DNA from: Sphaerisporangium melleum
GTDB lineage: Bacteria > Actinomycetota > Actinomycetes > Streptosporangiales > Streptosporangiaceae
DNA: 49,892 bases
Direction of reading: 5' to 3'
Assembly: GCF_014646695.1 (NCBI RefSeq)
Contig: NZ_BMNT01000052.1
Span: 1-49,892, forward strand
Under the pieces are notes generated by a model. That model had not been told where the DNA came from. It saw nothing but the letters and a program-made list of their open reading frames with translations, and did not search any database. This document shows positions 24,572 through 32,842 of the stretch, in pieces; positions within the stretch are counted from its first letter, which is position 1, and each line of letters begins with the position of its first letter. A program made the position numbers and the translations under genes.

Positions 24572-25224
24572 GCATCCGCGTGCTCGTCGCGGACGACCAG
24601 GAGATCGTGCGCACCGGCCTGGCGATGATCCTCGACGCCCAGCCGGGCATCGAGGTCATCGGTCAGGCCGCCGACGGACGGCGGGCGGTCGAGCTGGGGC
24701 GGCGCCTGCGGCCCGACGTGTGCCTGTTCGACATCCGCATGCCCGGCCTCGACGGCATCGAGGCCACCCGCTCCCTGGCCGGGCCGTCCGTCGAAGACCC
24801 CCTCGCCGTCATCGTCATCACGACCTTCGACCTCGACGAGTACGTCTACGCCGCTCTGCGGGCCGGCGCCCGGGGCTTCCTGCTGAAGAACGCCGGCGCC
24901 GACCTGCTCTCCCAGGCCGTCCACGCCGCCGCGAACGGCGACGCGCTCATCGCCCCGAGCGTCACGGCCCGGCTGCTCGGCACCTTCGCCCGCACCGGGC
25001 CCGCCGGCCCGCCGGTGCGGCCGTTCGAGGCGCTCACCGACCGCGAGGAGGAGATCCTGGCCACCGTGGCCCGCGGGCGTACCAACAGCGAGATCGCCGA
25101 GGAGCTGCACATCTCCCTCAGCACGGTGAAGTCGCACATCGCCAGCCTGATGGCCAAGCTGGGCGCCCGCAACCGCGTCGAGATCGCCATGTGGGCCTAC
25201 GAGACCAACCGCGTCCGCAACTGA
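24568..25224 (+). CDS. NarL/LuxR-type response regulator
   Basis: 218 residues. The receiver domain has the acidic pair VADDQ, the phospho-acceptor in CLFDIRMPGLDG (about residue 54), TTFD and the conserved Lys in GFLLKNA. The C-terminal LuxR helix-turn-helix is LTDREEEILATVARGRTNSEIAEELHISLSTVKSHIASLMAKLGARNRVEIAMWA. Its start overlaps the kinase stop by 4 bp. The last 28 bp overlap tail-to-tail with the convergent DUF2306 gene. Targets are unknown; the neighbouring operon or the DUF2306 gene are candidates. Confidence 0.95.
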   Translation: MSIRVLVADDQEIVRTGLAMILDAQPGIEVIGQAADGRRAVELGRRLRPDVCLFDIRMPGLDGIEATRSLAGPSVEDPLAVIVITTFDLDEYVYAALRAGARGFLLKNAGADLLSQAVHAAANGDALIAPSVTARLLGTFARTGPAGPPVRPFEALTDREEEILATVARGRTNSEIAEELHISLSTVKSHIASLMAKLGARNRVEIAMWAYETNRVRN

Positions 25225-25934
25225 GGCCGCCGCCTGCGCAGGACCCACTCGGCCACCACGATGTTGATCAGCCATCCGGCGCCCATCAGCACGGCCCTGG
25301 GGAAGGAGTCCGGCGTGCCGTACAGCACGAACCACGGAAGGTGGGTCAGCAACTGCGTGCCCGCCCCCATCCCGAGCGCGTACCCCCGGACCATCCAGGC
25401 CTGGTGCCGGGCGAAGTCCCGCCGCCGGACCGCGGCCAGGCCGAGCAGGATGCACCCGGCCATGGCCGTGCCCACCACGACGCGCATGACCACCAGAACG
25501 CCACTGTCGTTCACGGTGGGCGGATAGAACAGCGCCATCCACATCCCGGTGACCGCCGCGAGCAGGCCGCACGGGATCAGCAACCGGCCCGCGGCCCGAT
25601 GCCACCCGGGCCTGCGGCGGCGGAACCGGGGCGCGAACTGCAACGCGCCCAGAATGCTGTAGATCGTGACGCTGACGATGTGCAGCACCACCGGCAGCGG
25701 CGAGGCGAAGTACCGCGCGTTGTCCGCGGTGACCGCCGCGCCGCCGATCAGCTCGTTGAGGCGCATCGCGCCCGCCACCACCGGGACGAGGCTGAGCGCC
25801 ACCAGCCCGGCCGGCACCCACCATCCCGCCCCGCGTGCGGACCGCCCCGCCGAGGCGGGCGCCCTGCCCTGTCCGTCCACCGCCCGTCCGCCGCGTACCG
25901 GCCGCGGGGAGTGCATCGTGCTCTCGTCGCTCAT
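25197..25934 (-). CDS. DUF2306 membrane protein
   Basis: 245 residues from the ATG at 25934, after a disordered basic N-terminus. About six or seven membrane helices follow (WWVPAGLVALSLVPVVAGAM, VVLHIVSVTIYSILGALQF, LLIPCGLLAAVTGMWMALFY, VVMRVVVGTAMAGCILLGLAAV, and so on). The motifs HIVSVTIYSILGALQF, RRRRPGWHRAAGR and DFARHQAWMVRGYAL, with regularly spaced His, match DUF2306, a family that resembles heme-binding four-helix membrane proteins. No function is established. The gene converges on and slightly overlaps the response regulator gene. Confidence 0.85.
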   Translation of the reverse strand: MSDESTMHSPRPVRGGRAVDGQGRAPASAGRSARGAGWWVPAGLVALSLVPVVAGAMRLNELIGGAAVTADNARYFASPLPVVLHIVSVTIYSILGALQFAPRFRRRRPGWHRAAGRLLIPCGLLAAVTGMWMALFYPPTVNDSGVLVVMRVVVGTAMAGCILLGLAAVRRRDFARHQAWMVRGYALGMGAGTQLLTHLPWFVLYGTPDSFPRAVLMGAGWLINIVVAEWVLRRRRPQLRTRLVS

Positions 25935-26085
25935 GCCCCGATCGTGACGGGCGCGGCGGGGGTGGCTCATCGCCCTGAAGGCTCGATCCGTACCCGCCGA
26001 CCGGCCGCGGAACCAGCGTACTTTCGGCCGATGAGCGCGGCGGACGCGGACTCCTACATTGCCCTCATCTGACGAGGAGGAAGCG

Positions 26086-27072
26086 ATGAAGGCGTTCGTC
26101 CAGCGTTCGTACGGCTCACCCGAGGTTCTGCGGCTCACCGAGGTCGACGTTCCCGTGCCCGGTGACGACGAGGTGCTCGTCCGGGTGGCCGCCACCTCCG
26201 TCAACCCCTACGACTGGCACCACATGCGGGGCGAGCCGTACGCGGCGCGCCTGATGGGCGGCACCATCGGCCCGCGCGCTTCCAAGATCCCGATCCTGGG
26301 CGCCGACGTGGCCGGGCAGGTCGAGGCGGTCGGCAAGGACGTCACGTCCTTCCGAACGGGCGACGAGGTGTTCGCGATGGTCAAGGGCGGCGGCTTCGCC
26401 GAGTACGTGTGCGTCCGGGAGGCCGAGCTGGCGCCCAAGCCGCGGAACCTGTCGTTCGAGCAGGCGGCCGCGGTGCCGCTGGCGGCCTGCACCGCCCTGA
26501 TCGCCCTGCGCGACGTGGGACGGGTCAAGGAGGGGCAGCGGGTGCTGGTCAACGGGGCCTCGGGCGGGGTGGGCACGTTCGCCGTGCAGATCGCCCGGGC
26601 GTTCGGCGCGGAGGTCACCGGCGTCTGCGGCAGGCGCAACACCGGCCTGGTCCGGTCGATCGGCGCCAAGGAGGTCATCGACTACACCACCGAGGACTTC
26701 ACGCGGACCGGGCGGCGCCACGACCTCCTGGTGGACATCGCGGGCAGCCGCCCGGGGCGGGCATGCCGGCGAGCGCTGACCCGCGACGGGACGCACGTCG
26801 TGGTCGGCGGCCCCGCCGGACGCTGGCTGCAGCCCGTCGGCCACACGCTCTCGGTGCTCGCGATGGGGCCGCTCGTCTCCCAGCGCACGGCCCACGCGGA
26901 CGTGACCCGCTGCACCGGCAACGGGCGCAACCTGGTGGCGCTGACCTCGTTCATCGAGGACGGGAAGGTCACCCCGGTGATCGACCGGCGCTACCCCTTC
27001 GAGGAGATTCCGGCGGCCGTCGAATATGTGGAACAGGGCCACGCCCCCGGCAAGGTCGTCATCACCCTCTGA
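26086..27072 (+). CDS. Zinc-less medium-chain dehydrogenase, quinone-oxidoreductase-like
   Basis: 328 residues of the MDR superfamily. MKAFVQRSYGSPEVLRLTEVDVPVPGDDEVLVRVAATSVNPYDWH is the N-terminal GroES-like domain. GADVAGQVEAVG and the nucleotide-binding VNGASGGVGTFAVQIARAFGAEVTGVC (AxxGxGGxA-like) follow, and the end is GKVVITL. Structural-zinc cysteines are absent, so it belongs with NAD(P)H:quinone reductases and enoyl-type reductases. A strong GAGGAGG lies 5-6 bp before the ATG. It is monocistronic, with a large terminator hairpin 90 bp after the stop. Confidence 0.92.
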   Translation: MKAFVQRSYGSPEVLRLTEVDVPVPGDDEVLVRVAATSVNPYDWHHMRGEPYAARLMGGTIGPRASKIPILGADVAGQVEAVGKDVTSFRTGDEVFAMVKGGGFAEYVCVREAELAPKPRNLSFEQAAAVPLAACTALIALRDVGRVKEGQRVLVNGASGGVGTFAVQIARAFGAEVTGVCGRRNTGLVRSIGAKEVIDYTTEDFTRTGRRHDLLVDIAGSRPGRACRRALTRDGTHVVVGGPAGRWLQPVGHTLSVLAMGPLVSQRTAHADVTRCTGNGRNLVALTSFIEDGKVTPVIDRRYPFEEIPAAVEYVEQGHAPGKVVITL

Positions 27073-27596
27073 GCCCTCTCGCCTGCGACCGCCAGGCACC
27101 TCCGGCCCGGCTCAAAAGGGCGGCCCGCTATCGACAAGTGATCTCAAGACCCGGCCCGGACGGATGCCGGTCGTGCCGTACACGGCGCGACCGGCATCGG
27201 TGTTTTCCGCACTCGAACGCCCCGAAGCCGCACGTCGCGCACGCATGACCCAATGGGCATGCCCGGCGCACATGTTCCGACATTTATCGAATGACCGCCC
27301 CTAATGGCCGTCAAACGCTTTTCACAATCCTATTCTTTGCCCTTCCCTTATGCTGCGCGCATGGTAATTCCAGCGACGTCGGGAAGATAGGGCTCGATCA
27401 CCGATCTCCGGCGCACCAGCACACCCATATCGATATTCCCGGATACGGACGAACCCGCTCGCCCGAGGAGATGTACCGCGAAATCCTCCGGCAATCCGGA
27501 CAATTCGGGATGTGCATGTCACGGGCGAACGGCCGTGGCACCGCGCTCGAGATCGGACGATCCCCATCCGTCCGCAGCAACGTCAACAGGGAAGTC
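27073..27596. other. Intergenic region before the TNT-domain gene
   Basis: 524 bp with the terminator described at 27163-27207 and otherwise no convincing gene. The TNT frame is open from 27291, but the sequence before 27597 lacks signal-peptide character until the chosen start. Confidence 0.5.
27163..27207 (+). terminator. Long Rho-independent terminator
   Basis: GATGCCGGTCG and CGACCGGCATC form 11 perfect pairs, and the stem continues inward through GCCGT/ACGGC to about 17 pairs with one G-T and a 2-nt loop. GGTGTTTT follows. It ends the transcript of the MDR gene. Confidence 0.8.
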
Positions 27597-28622
27597 ATGC
27601 CAGAATATCGACCGAGCGCCGCGCTGGCCACCGCGATGTGCGCGATGGCCTGCGCCATGGGCGGCACCGCCGCCGCACACGCCGAAAGCGCCGCCCAGCC
27701 GAAAAGGCCGCCCATTCATTCGGTGGCCGGCCGTCCGGCGCCGCCCACGATAGACAGGACCGGCGACCAGAGCATCCGATCCGACCAGGTGTGCGGACCG
27801 CCGTACGTGACCGGCGACCCCGACCTCGGACCGGTGTTCCTGCCACGTACCGGCTATCTCGGCGCCCTGCTGCATAACTACGTGCCACTGGGCGGCCTCA
27901 GCCCTCAGCATTTCCTGATCCGCTACTGGGACTACACCACGAACGACTACCGCTTCCCGCCCAACGCCGGATTCGCCACCTCCGGCAACTATCCCAACGG
28001 CAGACTGCTGGTGAAGACGACGTTCCTGCAGATCGGCATGAAAATCGACCGGTTCGGCGGCAACGGGGGCTCCTTCCTGTCGCCGATGGGTGACCTGTTC
28101 ATCTGGCGCGCGCTGACCCCGCGGAACCTCAACACCAACCCGCAGGATCCCACGCACCTGTGCAACTACCACGCGTTCCAGGTGCTCAAATCGTTCCGCG
28201 TCGACGTGGGGCCGGCCGCCCCGGCGTTCCAGCAACCGGGCGGCGGCACCCAATACCACGTGCTCAGCAAGTACATTCCTGAGGCCCCGCAGACGAACCC
28301 GGAGGTACCGGTGAGCTGGCTGCTGGAGCACGGATATCTGGCAGAGCTCGCCTCGCCCACCCGCATCTGCGGAATCGCCACGATATCCACCCGTCCCCAC
28401 CGTGCCGGCCCGCGAGGAACCACCCCGGGTGGAAAACCCTCTCGCGTCCTGACCGCCCGGCACACCGGCCCGGCCGCCGACAGCGCGCATTCCCGGCGGA
28501 ACGCGAAAGCCTCCCGCAAGGCGAACGTCCCGGCCTTCCGCCTCATGTCCGTCTCGTCACCCGGCCGGACGGAGCGGAATCTCCCCATCTGCCTGCACAA
28601 CAGTGGAACTCGTCCGAGCTGA
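27597..28622 (+). CDS. Secreted TNT-domain protein (NAD-glycohydrolase type)
   Basis: 341 residues from the ATG at 27597. A signal peptide of about 31 residues ends AHA-ES. After a spacer the C-terminal half matches the TNT (tuberculosis necrotizing toxin) fold: FPPNAGFATS, the MKIDRFGGNGGSFLSPMGDLFIWRALTP block with the likely catalytic Arg, YHAFQVLKSFRVDVGPAAPAF, and FQQPGGGTQYHVL with the likely catalytic Gln, ending SWLLEHGYLAEL. Known TNT proteins hydrolyse NAD(P)+. Family members normally end soon after that helix; here about 90 low-complexity basic residues follow, perhaps read-through of a lost stop. No immunity-factor gene is recognisable nearby, as expected if the enzyme is exported by Sec. 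Confidence 0.85.
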   Translation: MPEYRPSAALATAMCAMACAMGGTAAAHAESAAQPKRPPIHSVAGRPAPPTIDRTGDQSIRSDQVCGPPYVTGDPDLGPVFLPRTGYLGALLHNYVPLGGLSPQHFLIRYWDYTTNDYRFPPNAGFATSGNYPNGRLLVKTTFLQIGMKIDRFGGNGGSFLSPMGDLFIWRALTPRNLNTNPQDPTHLCNYHAFQVLKSFRVDVGPAAPAFQQPGGGTQYHVLSKYIPEAPQTNPEVPVSWLLEHGYLAELASPTRICGIATISTRPHRAGPRGTTPGGKPSRVLTARHTGPAADSAHSRRNAKASRKANVPAFRLMSVSSPGRTERNLPICLHNSGTRPS

Positions 28623-28640
28623 ACGGCGCCACGCTATGGG

Positions 28641-28665
28641 GACCGTCCGCCACGAACGGACGGTC
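28641..28665 (+). terminator. Terminator of the TNT gene
   Basis: A perfect 9-bp stem GACCGTCCG / CGGACGGTC with a 7-nt loop, 19 bp after the TNT stop codon. Confidence 0.65.
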
Positions 28666-28850
28666 ACCTAGCCCCTATCGTCGTACGCACCGTGGCGTCC
28701 CTCCGCGTTCGAGACGACCGTGCCGGCCCTCGGCCCGCCCGTTCCCGGAGCCGGGTTCCGCCGGTCGTGACGATCGCAGGGCGGATGACGTGATCGGGAA
28801 GATCGGAATTGGGTGGTCACAGGTGTGAGAGATGGGACAGATTGGTACTC

Positions 28851-29594
28851 ATGGAACGCCAGTCGATCAGCCATCTCGCCCATCGTGACCACCCCATCGC
28901 CGCGCCCGTCTCCGGTGCGCAGGTGACCAGGCTGCTGCGCCGGGCCCGGTTGCCCGAAGGGGCGAGGATCCTGGACATCGGCTGCGGCGAGGCGGCCTGG
29001 ACGCTGCGGGCGCTCGCGCTCTACGAGGACGCGACCGCCGACGGCGTCGACATCTCCGCCGAGGGCCTCAAGGCGGCCGAGGAGCGCGCGGAGATCCAGG
29101 GCGTCTGGGAGCGCATCCGGTTCCACGAGCGGCCCGCCGCGGACTTCCCGGTGGCCGAGCGGTACGACCTGGTGCTCTGCGTCGGGGCGACGCACGCGTT
29201 CGGCGGCCTTCGCCCCACCGTCGACCACGTACGGCGCTTCCTGCGGCCGAACGGGCTGGCGCTCATCGGCGAGGGGTTCTGGGAGCGGGAGCCGACGCCC
29301 GAGGCGCTCGCCCGGCTGGGGGCCGATCCGGCGGAGTACCTCGACCTGCCGGGCACCGTCGCCGCCGCCGAGGCCGCCGGCTTCGACACGGTCTACGCGT
29401 ACACCAGCGACCTGGCCGAATGGGACGACTACGAGTGGTCCTGGACCGGGACGCTGCTGCGCTGGGCCAATGAGAACCCCGGCCCGGACGCCGAAGCGGT
29501 CCGCGCCACCGCCCTGGAGCACCGCGACATGTGGCTGCACGGCTACCGGGGCGTCCTCGGCTTCGTCACCCTCCTGCTCCAGCGAACCGGCTGA
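28851..29594 (+). CDS. Class I SAM-dependent methyltransferase
   Basis: 247 residues from the ATG at 28851. Motif I is ILDIGCGEAAW (about 41-51), the acidic loop is ADGVDIS, YDLVLCVGATHAFGG is the motif II region, and LRPNGLALIGEGFWEREPT is the post-II block. The C-terminal part, with WDDYEWSWTGTLLRWA, resembles UbiE/Smt-like methyltransferases annotated in many actinomycetes, with no assigned substrate. A second ATG 42 bp upstream is possible. The gene stands alone between the TNT terminator and a convergent VOC gene. Confidence 0.88.
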   Translation: MERQSISHLAHRDHPIAAPVSGAQVTRLLRRARLPEGARILDIGCGEAAWTLRALALYEDATADGVDISAEGLKAAEERAEIQGVWERIRFHERPAADFPVAERYDLVLCVGATHAFGGLRPTVDHVRRFLRPNGLALIGEGFWEREPTPEALARLGADPAEYLDLPGTVAAAEAAGFDTVYAYTSDLAEWDDYEWSWTGTLLRWANENPGPDAEAVRATALEHRDMWLHGYRGVLGFVTLLLQRTG

Positions 29595-29688
29595 CCACCC
29601 GGTACGCGACCTCGGCTCGCCGACCACTCATGCGTGATCGTCGCTCAGCCGGCCCTCAGGCTCCCCCGCCGTCCTCACCGGACCTCGC

Positions 29689-30027
29689 TCAGGAGATGCC
29701 GCCGAACCCGAACTCGTTCCCATCCGGATCGCGATAGGTGACCTTGCGCGCGCCGTTGGCGTAGGTCTCCCGTTCCACGGGGTCGAGCCCGCGTTCGGCG
29801 ATCTGCGCCACCCGCGTCCCGAGGTCGTCGACCATGACCGTGAGCAGCGCGTGGCCGGCCCGCTCCGGCCGCTCCACGATGTAGACGTACCGGTGTTCCG
29901 CCACTTCCCACACGGCCTCGGTGTCGTGTGGGAAGAACGCCGGCGGGCGGCCCATGAGCCGCTCGTACCATTTCAGGGCCGTCGCATAGTCCGTGACCGC
30001 GATGCCCGCGAACAGATCAAGGGCCAT
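29689..30027 (-). CDS. VOC-superfamily protein
   Basis: 112 residues with one pair of beta-alpha-beta-beta-beta units of the vicinal oxygen chelate fold: FAGIAVTDYATALKWYERLMGRPP at the start, VWEVAEHRYVYIVERPERAGHALLTVMVDDL in the middle, and TYRDPDGNEFGFGG at the end. The final DPDGNEF is the usual glyoxalase/bleomycin-resistance ending with its metal-site Glu. Possible roles are a lyase, isomerase, dioxygenase or binding protein. It is followed leftward by nothing in its operon, and a second VOC gene lies 67 bp upstream. Confidence 0.9.
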   Translation of the reverse strand: MALDLFAGIAVTDYATALKWYERLMGRPPAFFPHDTEAVWEVAEHRYVYIVERPERAGHALLTVMVDDLGTRVAQIAERGLDPVERETYANGARKVTYRDPDGNEFGFGGIS

Positions 30028-30094
30028 GCCGTGATCGTACGCCGCCGGCCCGGGCCCGCCGGTCCCAGCGCGTCACCGCCCGCCTGGAGGCCGG

Positions 30095-30448
30095 TCAGTT
30101 GGGCTGCCACAGCTCGATCCGGTTGCCCTCAGGGTCGGTGACCCAGCCGAAGCGGCCGACCCCCTCCATGTCCTGGATCTCCTCGGCCACGTCCGCTCCC
30201 TTGGCCCGCAGTTGGCCGAGCATCGCGTCCAGGTCACGGACCCGGAAGTTGAGCATCGTCTGCTGGGCGCGGGAGCCGAAGTAGTCGGTCTCGGACTCGA
30301 AAGGCGCGAAAACCGTCATCCCGGCTTCCTGTCGCCACAGGCCGTCCTCGTCGGCGCCCACGCCCAGGTGGTCGCGATACCAGGCCCCAAGAGCCGCCGG
30401 GTCCGCGGCTCGCAGGAAGTATCCGCCGATGCCAAGTACACGTTCCAT
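30095..30448 (-). CDS. VOC-superfamily (glyoxalase/bleomycin-resistance-like) protein
   Basis: 117 residues from the ATG at 30448, which has GGAAG about 8 bp upstream; the longer frame is not supported. The fold is seen in LGIGGYFLRAADPAALGAWYRDHLGV, MTVFAPFESETDYFGSRAQQTMLNFRVRDLDAMLGQLRAKGADV and the end FGWVTDPEGNRIELWQP, where the Glu of IELW is the usual metal ligand. It is co-directional with the second VOC gene at 29689-30027 but only about 34% similar by eye, so not a recent duplicate. The substrate is unknown. Confidence 0.9.
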   Translation of the reverse strand: MERVLGIGGYFLRAADPAALGAWYRDHLGVGADEDGLWRQEAGMTVFAPFESETDYFGSRAQQTMLNFRVRDLDAMLGQLRAKGADVAEEIQDMEGVGRFGWVTDPEGNRIELWQPN

Positions 30449-30657
30449 GTCGCCATCTTCCAGCACATCGGTCGCTCCTGCCGATATGAACCCATCTGTA
30501 CCTGCTCGTGATCCGCGTCGGCTGACTAAGATCGTCCTTAGTCCGGTCGCCGCCCTTTGTTCGATCAACCGGACGAGGCCTCCGCGGCGTTCCGCGACTT
30601 TGACGGGGTATTCGGCTTGCGCGTCAAGACCGTCAGCTGAGAACGCAAGGGGGATTC

Positions 30658-31647
30658 ATGGCGGTGATCGGGTTCAGGACGAGCGACCTGCCGGTGGCCG
30701 ATCGGTTCACGGCCTGGTGCGAGATGGCGAACGACGCACTGGTTCCCAACGCCATCCGCAGCGACCACGCGGCGGACTTCCGGGCAGAGGCGCGGCTGCA
30801 GAATCTCGGCATGGTCCAGCTCACCGCGCTGAGCTACCCGCCGTTGGAGACGTACCGCCCCGCCAAGCTGATCCGGCGGTCCGATCCCGAGGAACTCCAG
30901 CTCATGGTCGCCTGGACGGGCAGCCAGCGGATCGTGCAGAGCGGCCGGGACACGACGGTCGCCCCCGGCGAACTGCTGCTCTACGACACCTCGCGCCCTT
31001 GGCAAGGGTGGACGGCCCCGGCGACCACCATGATCCAGGGCGTCATGGTGCAGTTTCCCCGGTCCGTCCTGCCGCTGCCGGAGAAGGGAATCCGTGATCT
31101 CATGGTCCGGCCCCTGGCGGGGCGCGAGGGCCTCGGCGCCCTCCTGACCGGTCACCTCAGGCGGATGGCCGCCGACACCGGCGTCTACACGGCGGCGGAC
31201 GGCCCGCGGCTGGGCTCGATCATCATCGATCTCGTCACCACGTTGTGCGCCCACCACCTGGAACGCGACCGCGCGGTGCCGCCGGAGACACACCGTCGCA
31301 CTCTCCAGCTGAAAGTGCGCACCTACATCGAGCAGCACCTCGGTGACCCTCACCTGTCACCGGAGAGCATCTCCATCGCCTGCCAGATCTCCGTCCGCCA
31401 CCTGCATCGGCTCTTCGAAGGCGAGGAGCTGACGTTATCCGCCTGGATCCGGCAGCGCCGCCTCGAGCGCTGCCGGCGCGATCTGGGCGATCCCGCTCTC
31501 CTCCATCGCTCCATCCGGGCGCTCGCCGCGCATTGGGGGATCACCGACTCCGCCCGCTTCAGCCGTATGTTCCGCGCCGCCTATGGCGTCTCTCCCAACG
31601 AGTACCGCGGACAGGCTCTGCACTTCCGCCGGCCCTCACTCACCTGA
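30658..31647 (+). CDS. AraC-family transcriptional regulator
   Basis: 329 residues. The N-terminal two-thirds is the AraC_binding_2 domain (FRTSDLPVADRFTAWCEMANDALVP, then LMVAWTGSQRIVQSGRDTTVAPGELLLYDTSRPWQG). The C-terminal helix-turn-helix pair is YIEQHLGDPHLSPESISIACQISVRHLHRLFEGEELTLSAWIRQRRLERCRRDL and HWGITDSARFSRMFRAAYGVSPNEYR. AAGGGGG lies 4 bp before the ATG. It diverges from the VOC gene pair across 209 bp and may control them. The effector is unknown. Confidence 0.93.
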   Translation: MAVIGFRTSDLPVADRFTAWCEMANDALVPNAIRSDHAADFRAEARLQNLGMVQLTALSYPPLETYRPAKLIRRSDPEELQLMVAWTGSQRIVQSGRDTTVAPGELLLYDTSRPWQGWTAPATTMIQGVMVQFPRSVLPLPEKGIRDLMVRPLAGREGLGALLTGHLRRMAADTGVYTAADGPRLGSIIIDLVTTLCAHHLERDRAVPPETHRRTLQLKVRTYIEQHLGDPHLSPESISIACQISVRHLHRLFEGEELTLSAWIRQRRLERCRRDLGDPALLHRSIRALAAHWGITDSARFSRMFRAAYGVSPNEYRGQALHFRRPSLT

Positions 31648-31680
31648 TGCCGAGCACTCCGGGCACGCATCGCCAATCGG

Positions 31681-31710
31681 TTGGCACGCACGGTCAATGA
31701 GAAACATATT
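31681..31710 (+). promoter_or_regulatory. Possible promoter TTGGCA-N18-CATATT of the small secreted protein gene
   Basis: The two boxes have usable spacing and lie 72 bp before the start codon in a locally AT-richer stretch. The evidence is only the similarity to consensus. Confidence 0.35.
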
Positions 31711-31781
31711 CAGCTGTGCCATCCTCTCGTCAGGGCCTGCACATATTGCTCGAAAGCGGACCAAAGCAGAGAGGAAAGCCT

Positions 31782-32126
31782 ATGAATATCAGGGCGACAC
31801 TGGCCGGCGCGCTCGCGACCGCGGGCATGGCCGCCGGCTTGCTCTCCATTCCGGCCGCGGCGTCGGCGAATTCCCAGACGGTGCTCTCCAGCCCGTTGCT
31901 CCTCAGGTTCCAAGACGGCACCGTCCTCTCCCGGAACGCCGCGGGAACCACGAACTTCACCCCTTCGAGGAACGCGACGACGCTCACGTCCGGCAGCTGG
32001 ACCGGGTACGTCCAGTACAACGACGGCTCCAAGACCTACTTCTGCGCGGCGCAGACCCGGGATGTCAGCGGCAAGCCGGCCACGACATTGTTCCTATCTG
32101 CCCAGAAGGCGTCATGGTGCCTGTAG
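31782..32126 (+). CDS. Small secreted protein of unknown function
   Basis: 114 residues from the ATG at 31782, with GAGGAAAG about 5 bp upstream. The signal peptide (about 1-29) ends ASA-NS. The mature chain of about 85 residues is Ser/Thr/Asn-rich and predicted to be beta-stranded (SQTVLSSPLLLRFQDGTVL, SGSWTGYVQYNDGSKTYFCAAQTRDVSG), with exactly two cysteines (YFCAAQ and the penultimate residue in SWCL) that could form a disulphide. I do not recognise a family. It is convergent with the TetR gene and shares its terminator hairpin. Confidence 0.75.
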   Translation: MNIRATLAGALATAGMAAGLLSIPAAASANSQTVLSSPLLLRFQDGTVLSRNAAGTTNFTPSRNATTLTSGSWTGYVQYNDGSKTYFCAAQTRDVSGKPATTLFLSAQKASWCL

Positions 32127-32160
32127 TCGCACCTCGACAGCGCTGAACCTGCCGCCGCTC

Positions 32161-32193
32161 TCGCTGTCGTCCGGGCCGCCTGGACGACAGCGA
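32161..32193. terminator. Bidirectional terminator
   Basis: A perfect 12-bp stem TCGCTGTCGTCC / GGACGACAGCGA with a 9-nt loop, 4 bp from the TetR stop and 35 bp after the small secreted protein gene. Confidence 0.8.
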
Positions 32194-32196
32194 TGG

Positions 32197-32760
32197 TCAG
32201 CGTTCGGGGCCGCGGATGCCCTGGAGCACAAGCGTGACGTGCCTGCGCCAGTCATCGGCCCCGGTCATGTTGGCCATGGCGCCACGGGCGATGAGGACGA
32301 AGTCACCGGCACGGAAGTCCGCGCGGAGCCGGCCCGCCTCGACGGCCCGCCCCACGATGCGTTCGATGATCGCCGACAGGTCCGTCTTCTCGGCGGCGAT
32401 GTCCTGCCACCTCGGCTCTTCGGCGCCAAGGACCGCGAAACGGAACGCGGCGTCGCCCTCCGCGGACTCCAGATAGCCGTAGAGCAGCGTCTCGAACGCC
32501 ACCCAGGGATCCCGGGCCTCGTCGGCGGTGCGGGCGAGGGCGGTCATCGCCTCGAACCTGCGGCCGATGATCGCCGCGAGCAGGGCACGTTTGTCGGCGA
32601 AGTGCCGGTAGAGGGTGCCGACTCCCACCCCGGCGCGCTCGGCGATCTCGTCCATCTGCACGGCGTCGCCTCGCTGGGCGAACAGCCGGGCGGCGGCGTC
32701 GAGGACGGCCTCGCGGTTGCGCCGGGCGTCGGCACGCAGCGAGCGTTCGGGAGCGGTCAT
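32197..32760 (-). CDS. TetR-family transcriptional repressor
   Basis: 187 residues from the ATG at 32760, with GGTGGGGTG just upstream. The N-terminal helix-turn-helix is complete: RNREAVLDAAARLFAQRGDAVQMDEIAERAGVGVGTLYRHFADKRALLAAIIGRRFEAM. The C-terminal ligand domain is variable and ends LVLQGIRGPER, similar to regulators next to oxidoreductase genes. It diverges from an NmrA-like reductase gene across 82 bp that contain a perfect 28-bp operator, so it very probably represses both genes and responds to a substrate of that reductase. Confidence 0.94.
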   Translation of the reverse strand: MTAPERSLRADARRNREAVLDAAARLFAQRGDAVQMDEIAERAGVGVGTLYRHFADKRALLAAIIGRRFEAMTALARTADEARDPWVAFETLLYGYLESAEGDAAFRFAVLGAEEPRWQDIAAEKTDLSAIIERIVGRAVEAGRLRADFRAGDFVLIARGAMANMTGADDWRRHVTLVLQGIRGPER

Positions 32761-32803
32761 GGTCACCCCACCTTAGTTGACGACGCGCGAACGCCGTCGC
32801 TAC

Positions 32804-32831
32804 ATTCGGAACCGGAGTTCAGGTTCCGAAT
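32804..32831. promoter_or_regulatory. TetR operator ATTCGGAACC-N8-GGTTCCGAAT
   Basis: A perfect 10-bp inverted repeat with an 8-bp spacer between the divergent TetR and NmrA-like genes. It ends 11 bp before the NmrA-like start codon and abuts its ribosome binding site, so binding would block that transcript directly. Confidence 0.8.
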
Positions 32832-32842
32832 AAGGGGGATCA

